From Sphagnum compactum (taxonomy: Eukaryota; Bryophyta; Sphagnopsida; Sphagnales), in NCBI GenBank assembly GCA_965153455.1, contig OZ234501.1, positions 14,553,319 through 14,617,318 on the forward strand: DNA of 64,000 bases, written 5' to 3'. Position 1 is the first letter of the stretch. Each line of letters starts with the position of its first letter. The translations under genes were made by a program, and so were the position numbers. This document shows, piece by piece, positions 35,553-47,622 of this stretch. The notes under the pieces were generated by a model, which saw only the letters and a list, made by a program, of their open reading frames with translations, had not been told where the DNA came from and did not search any database.

Positions 35553-38054
35553 ATGGGATCGGGGATCATGGGAGGCGGAAGCGAGGGAGAGAAGGAGGGA
35601 GAGCGACATGTGGCCTCGAGTTTGAAGCCACCTCTTAGTCCACTTAGGGTTAGAGCCTCGCGCCATGGCAATTTGCATGTGGAAGTGTCAAGGTTAGGGC
35701 ACACCAATACTGCTCTGCACGATGCCAGCCCTCTCTACAGCCCTTGTGCATCACCATTCGCACCGGACTTATCGGTTCCTGAGGTAGGCTTCTTCTTCTA
35801 TTTTTTCCCCCTTGGTTTCTTTTTCTGTGGGTGGTGAAGCGAAATCAATTCCTGAAATGGTGGCAGATCTCTATGTTCTGAAGAGTTTTCTTTTGATGCT
35901 TCTTGTTTGAATCCACAAATAACTGAAACCCAAAATATTCTTTGTCAAAGAATTCTTCTAGAGGAGATGTGAAAGGTGAGCATTGTGCAACAAGAAGAAG
36001 TCATGCATGTGTTAGCGTGGTTGGTGATGTGTTTCCACATGTGAAGTGGACCCAGTCCCTGAGTAGGGTTTTGAACCTGAAAATTTGGGGGACTACCAGT
36101 ACTACTACCCAACCTGACATTGAAGGAAAAAGAAAAATGGGATTCCACAAGCTTAAGATGCAGCATGCTTCTGTGTTTTGTTTTCTGATTTTAGCGACAT
36201 TGTAACCAAGAATTGCTTGGAGACTGGTCAATTTTGAGCAAGCTGATTAGGGCTCCTTTCAGATTCTGTATGGTGTTTTAGCTATAGCGTGAATGCTGTC
36301 TGTTTGAAAAAGGAGGTAGATGGACTGTGTTCATTGGAGCTGTATATATTATTGCACCCATCTCTCAGTTTGTCATCTCAGTTTTTCTCATTGGAATGAA
36401 TGTGTACAGGAAGCACTACTGTGGGTGGATGAGGTAGGGTTCAAAGAGAAAGAGAAAGTACCAGCTCTCTTGCACGATCGCTATTTGCGGCGGCATTCCA
36501 TGAGAAGAAGGGGTCAATGTGCTGCTCTCGTTGTGGGACATTACTGTCATGACAGGCTCACTCTTCATGGAGGCAGAGTTGTGGAATCTCTGGGTGGATC
36601 TGTCTCATACATCACCAATGTCTTTCAAGCTCTTGGCATGGAGTGTCAGGTGATCATTCTTCTATGCACTTGGTCAGTCACATAAATGTTTGATTTTGAT
36701 TGGAAAGCTGTTAGGTATGCAAAAAAGACACACTGTGGTTTGGTAGATGTCATTACAATACTGAGGTCAAGTTAACATTATTTTGTACTGAACCGCTGCT
36801 CTCATGGTCTAAATGTTCATGACTGCATTGGGATGGAGCTTGAGAACTTAGTGCTGTTGCTTGCAATTTATATACCATGTATATGATAGAAATTCCATTT
36901 GACAGCAGCAATGGAAATGCAAAATGCTGACCCAGTTATTATTGCTGTAATATGCAGGTAGCAGCAAAAGTGGGGCCTAATTTCCTCTACTCATCTCAGA
37001 TTACACACCCTCCCAAGGAGATTCCAGATCAGTTGACTACGGAATTTTTTGCTGATTTCACTTTGGGAGAGGAAAGGGTCCTTACAGCAGGACATATTTG
37101 TGAGCCTATCCAGCCTGAGGATATACCAGAAGTTGAATTTGAGCTTGGTTTGGCTGTTGGGATTGCTGGCGAGGTCCTGCCAGAAACTGTGAAACGGATG
37201 GTTGACGTGTCACGTTATGTTGTAGTGGATGTTCAGGTACAAGGCAACAATCTGAAATGATGCTCTGAAACTATACCTAATAATTGACTGGTTTAACGAA
37301 AAAGGGCTGTGCTGCTGTTAGAGTCATGTTAAAGGTCATGTTCTCATGCAGGCCACATTGTTTCTGATGTGCAGGCCCTCATACGAACAATTGATCCAGA
37401 GACAGGGCTTGTGGGTCTTCGAAAATTGGAAGAAACACCATTTTATGATCTTTTGCATGGGATCTCCTTTTTAAAGGCTGCCAGGAATGAGGCTTGTTAC
37501 CTTGATCTGGAGACTGTGCGACAAAAAACGGTTGTTATTGTGACAGAGGGGAAGCATGGGAGCCGGGTGTACTCTAAAGATCGTGAGTATCGGGTCCCAG
37601 CTTTTCCTGCTACCGAGGTTGACCCTACTGGTGCTGGAGACAGCTTTCTGGCAGGCTTTTCAGCTGGTTTATACCAGGGCCTCCCAGTTGAACAAGCAGT
37701 CCTGATGGGCAATTACTTTGGGGGCCTTGCCGTGGGTCAAGTTGGTGTCCCATATTTCACAGAAAACCAACTGCAGGTCCTTACTTTTACACCCTGCTTG
37801 CTTGTTTCTTGTGGTCCTTGTGGTCCAGTAATCTACTTAAGGACACCTTGCACTGGGTTAATGGAAGAGTTTTGCTACTCTCCTCCATCTTCACATGTAT
37901 CTCTACAAGGGGTTGATTGGGTGATGCTTTTCTTTGTGGTTTGATGCAGAATCTGAAGGAGTGTCATGAGGGATTTCAGGTGGAGGAGGTCCCTTTCCAA
38001 AGCCATGCTGCAGATGCTGGGCAAAGCCAAGGCATCCTTTGCAGTAGTCAGTAG
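35553..38054 (+). CDS. MIK: pfkB-family carbohydrate kinase, myo-inositol-kinase-like
   Basis: Five exons: 35553-35783, 36410-36649, 36958-37236, 37375-37776 and 37950-38054. All introns are GT-AG and phase 0; the total is 418 residues. The ATG at 35553 follows a frame that is open further upstream only from non-ATG codons. Residues ~116-157 (VVGHYCHDRLTLHGGRVVES, then LGGSVSYITNVFQALGMECQ) form the N-terminal substrate-binding part. Residues 333-340 (DPTGAGDS) are pfkB signature 2, with Asp339 the expected catalytic base. The wording matches plant myo-inositol kinases (maize lpa3/Arabidopsis At5g58730 type), which make inositol-3-phosphate for phytate synthesis in the cytosol. The N-terminal ~105 residues (Gly/Ser- and Arg-rich) are extra relative to those proteins as I recall them. 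A sugar other than inositol cannot be excluded. Large intron 1 (626 bases) holds no feature I recognise. Confidence 0.9.
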
Positions 38055-38639
38055 CGGAAGTTAAAAAATTTCCTGCCTTCAAGCTCAGTGTCTAACTCTT
38101 TGGTACACTGAGAGCCATTCAGACAATCCTCAGGTTTTGGAAAAGCCTGCAAACTTCCATCGTCTGTACATTGATCTGTAGATTTTCTTTCTCCTGATAA
38201 ACCATCAGATTGGTTTTGGTCTCATGTGTGCAACGATGAGACCCGTGCTTCTAGGTCTTGGATATAGAGGGACATTCCATGTCAATTCTGTTGGTTTTAC
38301 AATTGCCATTTTTTGGAAGGGCTTTGTTCAGGACTGAATCTTGCTGTAACTTCTTCCTGAACTGGGTGTTTCCAGCATTCCAGAGATCATTAGAACCTTT
38401 GGATCTCCTTTTCCAGCATGGTCAACTTAAATGTCTCTGACCAATGTCCCACACAAAGGGAATGTCTGTGCTCCCTCTTAGACCCTCTATACACACCAAG
38501 TGTGTCTCATCTCAGGATTCCACTATATGGGCACCTGAATTTCGAGTCCATATTCAACCAAAATACAAGACACAGTAACTACAGTCAGGCTGGGCCAGTG
38601 TGACTCTGAATTCTCACATATTCTGGGCTTGAAGATGTG

Positions 38640-38925
38640 TAGTTGCAGTCAAAGCATGGGGATTGACTTCAAGGGTACTCTTGCCTCCTTAGTGTGTTGC
38701 ACAGTACCATGGCTTTGTCAAATGTGTTCTGCAAGCCAAGTGCTCAGGTGCATGCACACTCAGTCCTCCATTTTTTATTACCATACTTGCAGACACGCAG
38801 ATGTGTATATGGACAATAGCTTGATTGACTTGTTTGTTGAATGTGGGAGTATAAACAATGCTTGCAGAGTGTTCTCAATGTGGTTGTGTGGGATGCCATC
38901 TTGAGGGGCATGGGACACCATCTCA
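38640..38925 (+). pseudogene. PPR-protein fragment (pentatricopeptide repeat relic)
   Basis: In shifting frames: AQVHAHSVL (about 38740), then HADVYMDNSLIDLFVECGSI and NNACRVFSMW (about 38797-38885), then VWDAILRGMG. These align with the ...GKQVHAH..., ...DVYVGNSLIDMYAKCGS...ARRVF... and V.WNAMI.G pattern of PLS-class land-plant PPR proteins, which act in organelle RNA editing. Frameshifts lie on either side of the best block and there is no start codon or flanking array, so this is about two repeats of a dead copy. Confidence 0.72.
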
Positions 38926-39378
38926 TGCCCAACATGGTGTAAAATTGGATATAGATTTGTGTAGATATATATTAGAAGTGTTTTGGGTACAGGTTTCAAG
39001 TGTAACTTTCTTTCTACCAATTTGGGGATAAGTAGATCTAGACTTACCCCTGGAATCTGTGAACATTGTCTGCAAGTAAGTGGTTAGTGAGGATTCACGG
39101 CAAGCAATAAGCTTACCTCTGAAGATGGAAAACCAGTAAACACATGCATACTTCTGCAAGATATTTTCTGTTACTGAAAACTTATATAAAGTTGCAGCAC
39201 ACTTCCATGGAGTGGGAGAAACTAAGGACAGCAAATCTTCTGCAGCAGTTGTACTTCTAGGCACACTTGTTTCTGCTTGGAATTGCAAGCTTATAGATTG
39301 TCTGCAACATAGTAAAAACACCCATGTATCCGGGGTCTTCTGCTTTTCTGCTTCGATGTATTTTTGAGCACAGTTAAT

Positions 39379-39466
39379 CATCCGACTGTCATCTAGCAAG
39401 TATTATCCATACTGTTCATGGATGAACAGTATGTTCATTCAACTGTCATCTAGCAAATATTATCCA
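39379..39466. repeat. Direct repeat enclosing a perfect hairpin
   Basis: A ~31-base block (CATC(C)GACTGTCATCTAGCAA, then TATTATCCA) occurs at 39379 and 39436. Between them, CATACTGTTCAT and ATGAACAGTATG pair perfectly over 12 bases with a 2-base loop (39408-39433). Confidence 0.85.
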
Positions 39467-39689
39467 AATGGCCAATTACATGTCCGGTGAATTTTCATCC
39501 ATAAATGTAATCTTATTTGTGCACAATTGAAGTGAAATATCCAACCAAAAAATTTAGCTTCAAGGTCACTTTTGAGATACCTATGGGTGATTATATATTT
39601 TTTCATTCATCCATTATTTCATGCAGATTGACAGTTAGTGAGGTCTTGTTTCGTACATTGTCCAATTTTCAACAAACTAGCGGATGTCA

Positions 39690-39911
39690 TTAAAGAACCC
39701 ACAAGGAACTGGCAATTTAGGGCAGGGTCTTTGATTTTTTAGCACCACAATTAATGGTCAAAACTCAAAACTGGTTATCAATTCTTGAGAACTGCCTGTT
39801 AGGGTTAGAACTGGTTCTTTTGATTTTTAGAGAACAGTCAATCAAAGTTTCATACACCCGGCCATTACTGCACTACCTCTTTCTTCAAAAAAAAGAGAAC
39901 CACCCAACACT
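39690..39911. mobile_element. Truncated hAT-like element, right end only
   Basis: The right end AGAGAACCACCCAACACTG matches the termini of the elements at 19125 and 32244. The interior has the same AACTGGTT/TTTGATTTTT/GAGAAC vocabulary. No left terminus could be found upstream, so this copy is probably 5' truncated. Confidence 0.6.
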
Positions 39912-41300
39912 GGTTCCAACCGTATAAGCCTCTATCAGGAAATGAGAAAATTTCCAACGGATTTTTGGTTCCCACCAAGGGTCTTCAAATTTTTGTAAGC
40001 TCATGAGCTAAATAACATGGTTGAAATTTTGTTTACCCATTTCAAGTAGCATAAAGCAACATTTGAGCAAACACATTCGAGGATTTTGCATTATGAAATC
40101 AGTTGCAAAGCAAGAAGCCATTTGTGCCTGTCTTGAAGCACCCTCTACAGCTACTACTAGCTGCAAGGTACAGGACCAAATTCCAGCAATAATTGAGAAA
40201 GATATGATAGTTTGAGCAGAGGGGGTTCCAGAAAACCAGCACATATATATGAATGAGAACACATTTAAATGAATGAGAAGAGGGAATCGCACAAAACTGC
40301 TTGTGATAATGTGGAGTTTCTACACACACAATACATGCAAGATCACAACATTTATGACTCTAAGTAATCCCTTAGAAAAGGTTATGTTTCTCTACAGAGC
40401 CGAATTGAATTGGCTTTCTTCTGATCTTCCATGTCTTGGGCCTCTGTCAGATCAAAATCAAAATCAGTAAAATGGTCTTCTCAGCACCTTCAATGCCTGA
40501 GTGGTAAACCTCTGCTGGAGTTACTCCCTAACTTGAAAGCTAAAGACAAATCAATCAGGCCTTCAAAGCTGACTTGTGTATGTCCAACATTAGGTGAAGA
40601 TATCACATTAACAAAAAAGAAACAGACAAGATTTGAGGTTAACAAATACCCACCAATCTGACCATACAAGAAGGCATACCTAGCATCAAAGTTATGTGGC
40701 ACAAATTCTGGCCATCATCTAGAAAACCCAATCAGATATCTTGAAAGCATTAAAAGTACATACAAGAACAAGGATACTTGAAAATCCTGTGGCTTTGTGA
40801 ATCCACTTCTGCCAACATTTTTAAAGGCAGTGAGACACAATCTGCTATTACTCTTCACTTATGAGAGTAAAACAGCGACCTGCAAAAGGTACATCACATT
40901 ACTAAACCCCAGATATTCATACTTTGTCATGATTTTGGTAGGCTTTTAACTACCAGCCTCATTTCGTATCCTTCAGGCAGGTGTGTATCTCCGATCCTGC
41001 AGTATTCTGTGCAGGTCCATGCATTAGTACAACAATTGCTATTGGGAAACCAGATGGCTGACTAAAGTTTGGTGCAGGCAGCTTGGTGTATAAACTAAGT
41101 AAGTTATACCACAGGTACCATGAGCTAACATATGTGGCAGATTTAACCTCAGCACTCCCATCTTCCCTCCATGGACATTGTCTTTAAATGTCATAAACAG
41201 AGTGAATGATAGATTCACTCTCTTGCAGGTCATTGTTATTGAAACTGTAAGAAGTGTAAGGCAAAAGTTCTCTGAGGATCTATCAAACCCAACATAAGAG
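39912..41300. other. Intergenic or 3' UTR region between the pfkB and PP2C genes
   Basis: No recognisable exon. The right-hand part (about 40900-41324) is probably 3' UTR of the minus-strand PP2C gene. The remaining open frames are short and without domains. Confidence 0.45.
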
Positions 41301-41324
41301 AAAGTCATCTGCCACCATCAGACC

Positions 41325-44170
41325 TCACTCGAGCTGTGGCTTCAGTTTGTCTTCCATCCCACCCTCTCTTTTGCAAGAACTGCACAGCAGTGGGCGCTCC
41401 CATAGCCTTGAGGTCGGTGAAAATAAAGATCCAGCGTGCACAGATATGCCACTAGCCAGCTGAATGTTGCTTCGACAGACAGAGCATACAATTAGCTCAT
41501 TTCCTGCATGCACGGATGATTCTGCACCCAACCTGGAGGAGAAATCCACAGCCAGGTAATTTCCAAGTTAGTAACCTTTGGCAGCAATATCTATGATCAC
41601 GTGCAGAAATGCAAATCTAGGCTAGGCATTTAGATTTTGTTTGAGCCATTCACTGACCTTTCCTCCAGCATGGCAGAACTCTCCTCAAAAATTTCCTCCA
41701 TAACAGCAAGATCTGAGAAACTTTCTGATCTGTTCAAACTATTTCGCCTTAACATTCTCAAGAGGCTGTTTTGCCTCTTGAACGTTGGACGAGGACTGGC
41801 TGGTGAGAATAGATCGACCACCAAGCATGTTGTGTCATCTCGTAATCCACGACTCCTCAATGCATCCTACACAACATATATATGTGCACCCATTATCAGT
41901 CTGTTAAGTTGGTCATTCTGCCCCACACATGCATTTTTACTGAAGTTGGAGTTGAGTCCCTGTCTGTGCACACTCAACAATTCCAACAGCCATAACTTAA
42001 GAAGACAATTCTAACAAACTAGGTGTACAAATTTCAAACTTAGGGAAATTCAATGAGAAAACAAATGGGCACGTAATGGTGGAACCTTTTGAAACTTCAG
42101 CAACACCATTGAAAAATAATTGAGAACTATGCTAACTCATATTTCAGGGATGTGGGATATCAAGGGAAGGAACTTTGGGAATTTAGAGATAGTGAATGAA
42201 CAATCAATCACAAAGGGCTAGATAGTGAGTATTAGAGCTAAATGACTGACTGGTGTGCAGCTTGTTCTTACATCAACAAAGAGGGAAGGACAAGATATGC
42301 CTAAATCACTGAAGCACATACAGAAGGAAGGATAGTACACTGATATGTAATTGCCCACCTTGACAATATGCTTTGCTGCAACTTCTGCTCTCTCTGCACT
42401 TCGGCAGCATTTTACAGCTTTCTCTGAGCTCAATGCATCCCAAACACCGTCAGAGGCGATGACAAGTCGACCTCCAGCAGGTGAAATCTGCAATTTGATG
42501 CATGCACACATATCACAATGATAGCCTGCTCAAATCAACATAAACTTGACTACAAAAAGATATTGAGACATCCTCACAAAACAGGATTTTGCATTCATAT
42601 GGATTCAACCAGGATTCAATGGCATTTGAAAAAAAGTTGCTAAGTTGCTTTGGCATACTGCTTACCTTCACCTGCTTCACAAATGGAATAGGCACAATGA
42701 AATTGCCAACATCCATATCTCCAATAGATCTAGAGAGACAAAGACCTCCTGGCCAACACCTCAAAGGGCCAATCTGCACCTTGCACATAATAAATGCATC
42801 ATAAATCACTTAACAAACTACCAAATATTCTTCAAACATAATGCAACAAACAATGATAACTAGAGCATAAGGACAACATCATGGCAATATGAAATATAGG
42901 TCTCTCCTGAAAATACATGCAGTAATAATTACTGTGTTTGCTCTCAGAATGATCATGTAGGGAACACCAAGCCTACAATCCAATCTTAAACATGCGAAAT
43001 TTATATATGTTCATTCACACCTCCATATCATCAGAAAGGCGAATTCTTGCTACTTGCACTCCACATGCTTCAAGTCGCTCCTTCCTGGAAGCAGTTCACA
43101 CACAATATGAGGACAAGACACCAAAAGCAAAGCTGCAACAAGGAAGCATTTGCAGCAACCCATCATAATTGTGCATCAGAAGACTAATAATAACAGGCAA
43201 AAGAACAAGTTTGAACAGGGGAAAAATATCCCATTTGAAGTAGTTGAGGTGAATAGAAGTTGAAAATAAAATATGTGTCCATAAATGGCACTTACTCCTC
43301 TTGATTGGTATCCAATCTGTGATCAACCGTCAAGTTCATCACCGCGCCCTGTGAATCAAGTATACAGCGGGAGTCTCCAACACATGCTACAGTTACAGTC
43401 CATCCATCAACAACCACAATGGTGGCAGTTGTTCCTGATGGTTTCCCTGAAAGGCCAAACCCTGTGTTTAGGTCAAGTCCCAAAACTTCAACAATCATAC
43501 AATAAGTATTATAACACCACACAAGAAGTGACAGCATCAATAGATACAAATCATGGCTTGAAGTTCTTTGTTGGTAAATTACCCAGTTTTTGAAAATCAC
43601 TGTCGGTCTTGACGAATCCAGCAACCATTGCTCGTGGAAGAGCTGCCAACCACTCTTCCTTTGTCAATTCTGATGGGATTGCACTCATCACATTGTTGAG
43701 CAAATGTTCCTTTGAATATATGGCTGCTGCTGATCCATTGTGTCCATCAAAAATCTGGTTAAAAAAGACAGGTGCATCAGTCAGCAAATTGACAAAAACA
43801 GACATGGAAAACTTAAGGCCAAACACATCCATACTTTCTGGTCAATTTCTGGTAGCAAAAAATGCAGCTCTTCAAATAGACGTCACCACAAAACATCTAA
43901 AATCCAATGTGTGTATGGACACAAGAGATTGTGACAGAAACTTACACCAAAAACACTGTATGTTGAGGAACCATCACCAAGTACCCGTTGACAGTCTGTC
44001 TTGACAAGAGAAAAGTCTTCTCCTTTCTTTGACTGGAGGAATAGTCCACATGACAGAATTGGGTAATCCATCATCACCTCATTCTTTACCTCACCAATAA
44101 GGATAGAATCCAAACTCATTCCTTGAGGGAGAGCCAGACCTGAGTCCATGATCCCCACTGTACTAGTCAT
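41325..44170 (-). CDS. Protein phosphatase 2C with C-terminal CxxC zinc-finger-like tail
   Basis: Eight coding exons on the minus strand: 44170-43946, 43754-43583, 43446-43296, 43084-43021, 42773-42666, 42487-42359, 41866-41658 and 41532-41325. The total is 421 residues and every splice keeps frame. PP2C motifs in order: FDGHNG (77-82, metal-binding Asp78/Gly79), VGDSR (155-159), CLSRSIGD (216-223), SDGVWD (252-257, metal-binding Asp) and RDDTT (292-296). The second glycine of the usual DGHGG is Asn, as in the plant At1g47380/At1g68410/At1g09160 group, which this protein follows along its whole length. That includes QSKKGEDFSLVKTDCQRV near the N terminus and the tail with Cys369/Cys372 and Cys403/Cys406, spaced like a zinc ribbon. 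It is a Mn/Mg-dependent Ser/Thr phosphatase; substrate unknown. A Ser/Arg-rich linker (about 305-335) lies before the tail. Confidence 0.95.
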
Positions 44171-45960
44171 CTTTTCACCAATCTCTTAATAGTGTATGCT
44201 GCCCTGAAATGATGTCAAGAACTAAATCACTATCTAAGCACTACTACCCAGTGAAAAGGACAATCCCTGAACCAGCGCTACAAGTTTTTTGCGGTCTTCT
44301 TCCAACTGTGAGACACCTGCATTCCAGAAAGAAACATCAGAATAGTTTTGAGAGAGTTAGGTCAGGCCAACTGCAAGGTGAAGGTGGAGATGATTAGATG
44401 GGGGAAATGCTCAACTAGCAAAAACAGTATAATTTCAATGTCTCTGAGATGCAAGCTCTACTATGGCAGCCTCTTCCTGACCAGCTGGTTGCACTTCATT
44501 GTCTGGATCTTCCATAGAAAGTCTTTTGTGCCAAAAAGTCATGATTGCAGTGATCATTGCAAAACCTTCTGGCAAAGATTCATGAAGAAGTCTTCTTCTC
44601 TTTTCAGGTATGGTAAGGAAGACTAGTACTTCATATTTGCTTTTTCTGGCAATCTTATTTGATGAGATGCACTGTGCATCTCATCAATAAGATTGATCCA
44701 CCATTCGTGATTTGCATTTTATCTGCATGGTTTCCGTCTTTGCCGGTACCAAAACTTGTTCCAGATCACTCTTGAAGAATTCTTGCCTCCAATGAATGAT
44801 TGCTTTGCACAAAACCTCTCTCTGTGCGACTTCACCATTAAGAAGTAATTGCATGGCAGCTCGTATGATGGACGATTGACATCCCATGGTCATGATGTAA
44901 ATGCAACTTATGGAAGGAAGGCAGGCAATTATTGTTGCGACCTCGGAATGTCAAGGACGCTGCAAGAGTTCTATACAAGGGATCGAGAATTTCATCAGTC
45001 TCTCGGAGTTCATCATCCGCATGGTTGCGAGGTTCCTAATGCCTTATGGAATTGGTCCTAGCCGTGAGAATCATTCTATCGAACCTTCTCCAAAGGCACG
45101 CACTCAGGATCATTGTGCTAAGCAAAGGAGAAAGGAACTACGGTCCGCTAAATCTAGGCTGAGACTTTGCTTCTCCGTAGCGACGTTTAGTTCCGTAATT
45201 CAGCAAACGATGCTCGCGACGACAGCACAAACAACAATCAAACGAGTTCCTTATGCTAACATACCGGTACAACAGAATGCTCATCTCTTGCTCTGTTCAA
45301 GAGAGAATGAAGAGAGAATCGGCCTGCACCTGATCATGGCTTGCTTCCTACATCGCCGCTTTATGCAGCAAATTCCATAAACCACGGCATCATGAGAAAG
45401 AGAACAATCTGAAGACCAGCATGTAATACCTGGAGAGTCTCCGATGAATGCACCGAACGTAAGTTGCACTGAAGTTGTTAAGGAATGCGACGAGAGCTTC
45501 CTCTTCATTTGCCAAGGACGTTCCACAATCCGCGAAAACCCGCCCGTCAGTCCGTCCGTCCGTCCTCCGGCCGGGGAGGAAGTCTCTTCTTCTTCACTGC
45601 ACCAATAATTATTAGCCCCTGCAAACACTAAATCTCCGACACTTAAAAAAAATGCGTCATTCGACGAAGCTAACCACGAAGCCTGTCAGTAGAACTCACG
45701 CGATTCCGCCTCTCTCCACTGCTACAAAGTCAAACGTATCCCAGAAACCTTGGGATTGTAGTATCAATATTGTGCCACCAAATCGCGATCATTCCAAGTT
45801 TCATAAAACGCACAACACGAAGCATATAAGGAACAACGCAAACGCGATGATTCTGACCTGGAGATTGGATCCAGGAGATAGATAGCGAGAGAGATGGGGA
45901 GCCGCAGAGCAAGAGAGAGAGAGACAAGCGGTGCAACAGAAGATACACGCTTGCCGCAAG
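44171..45960 (-). promoter_or_regulatory. Likely 5' UTR exons, leader intron and promoter of the PP2C gene
   Basis: On the minus strand a strong acceptor (ATTTCAG) at 44204 leaves a 33-base leader before the ATG. A matching donor (CCAG/GTATTA) ends at 45430, which would define a 1.2-kb leader intron. The DNA from about 45430 to 46050 is GC-richer with many CpG and CT runs, fitting a first untranslated exon and promoter. Splice signs only; no transcript evidence. Confidence 0.45.
44651..44694. repeat. Near-perfect 44-bp palindrome (hairpin)
   Basis: AATCTTATTTGATGAGATGC followed by AC, then T, then GTGCATCTCATCAATAAGATT. The arms of 22 and 21 bases pair with a single one-base bulge and an essentially absent loop. 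It lies inside the proposed leader intron of the PP2C gene. Confidence 0.95.
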
Positions 45961-46049
45961 TAGCTCCGGCCGCGAAGTTCCACGACGTCGCTTTACCGCT
46001 CGCCGCTTCCCATGAAAGTCACGATCTACGCGGCCTTACAACCTATCAC

Positions 46050-47620
46050 CCTACCACCCAACTTCGAGCGGCCCCAAAGATCTGTGGGGGTGAGACACCC
46101 GATGAGTCCCACGTGGCGAAATCTCAATGGTCAGGATCAAAATTAGGTCGGGCCAATTGTGTCTACACCATATCGTCAGGGGACATGGCTCCGTCTTGTA
46201 AACGTGGCCTACTCTTATGGGCTCCGAAGGCGCAGGAATTTCAAAACCCAAAATAAAATTTTAATAATTAAAAAAATTTGCCAACATTTTCTTTTTGGGG
46301 AGGGAGGGGGGGGGGGGGGTGGCCAGGGACGGCTTATTTTATTTTATTTTGTTTTGTTGTGTTTTTTTGGGGGGGGGGGGGGTGGGGTTTGGAAATTTCA
46401 TGTTCTAATTCTGGGGGGCATTGTGAGTATCTTATGAAAGTGGGATTCCGTGACAACTGAGACTACCCGGACCATATTTGGCCTTTTGACCATTGCTGAC
46501 TATGAACAAGGGGTTCATTTGGTCTCACAAATTTGAGGAATGTTCTCGCGGTGTTATGTCGTAGGGGGAGGATCCTGTGCGAGTGGGTTCTCTTGAGTCT
46601 TGAGCCAGGGCCAGCTGAGGGTGTGAACCACAGGGTTTCTTTTAATGATTTTGTAGTGTGTCAAAGTGGCGATCATTCATAAAATAATTTAGCCAAATTT
46701 GGCTATATATTAGATATGAAAATAGAAAAATAAATAAATAAATAAATAAATATACTACATTCTTGGTTACCTACTGGAACTTATCATAAAAATATGTAGA
46801 TTTGAAAAAAAAATCTACCAAATCTAACAAATTTAGGTCATTTTTTCCATGAAAATAGGTAGTGTTTTTTTAATGTGAACACGGGAACTTTTTAAAATAG
46901 GAGGTTCACCCCCATGGCATATTCACCCTAGGGAAGATGCCTCAAAGTACATAGAGAAATTAAAAAGACAAATTGTTTAGGGTCCCACAGTTTGTGGCCC
47001 GGCCTTTAGCCTAGGCCAAAAACGATAAAGAACAAAGGTAGGCATAGAAATTCTTGGTAGCCAATGATGTGTAAAGCATGTACCCTAGGGGCACACTTTC
47101 TAATCTTTTCGGGGTAGGGTGCCATCATGTGGGAGGTATGTTGGATTTTTTTTTCGTTCCCAATATCTTCCCATCACGTTCTATAACTGGGTTCCCAACC
47201 ATGCATGCTCCTCAAAAGTTTTCAATCTGTTCCCTCAACATGTTGTGTAAGTTCTCATTACGTTCCCCAACTTGTTCCCAAAAGCACCTCGCTTTATCCC
47301 ATATCCTTTGCCCTAAGTTTGACTCTTGTGACCTATCTTATTAGAACCGGTTTCATATTATGTGAACTGGTTTCTTTGGTGGAAGTGTTTAGACTGGTTA
47401 GACTGGAACGGATTTTTTTTGGCGTTCAGAGTGTGGACACAGTAGGTCGATGTACATCGCCAGCGTGCTTGTTGTGATGCTTTGTTTTAGAAATCAAACC
47501 ACCAGATGGATTCTTCTCAAGAACAGTCCATTCTTTGAGGATTTTGAAATAAGCCGAACTTTGAAACCTGAACCGGTGGATCTATTTTCCAGTGGGCTAA
47601 CTCAACAAATGGTGGTGTGG
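46050..47620. other. Intergenic stretch with G tracts and an ATAA microsatellite
   Basis: G-rich runs at about 46299-46320 and 46370-46387 have quadruplex-forming composition on the plus strand. An (AAAT)n run sits near 46727-46752. No exon is recognised between the PP2C promoter and the RAP gene. Confidence 0.6.
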
Positions 47621-47622
47621 AG

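Noticed and set aside
44684-44893. 69-codon minus-strand frame with an ATG in the PP2C leader intron
   Set aside because: It starts from an ATG but has no recognised domain, and its end runs into the palindrome.
44901-45380. 159-codon plus-strand frame opposite the PP2C leader
   Set aside because: No domain; it lies in the CpG-rich leader and promoter of a minus-strand gene, where long chance frames are expected.
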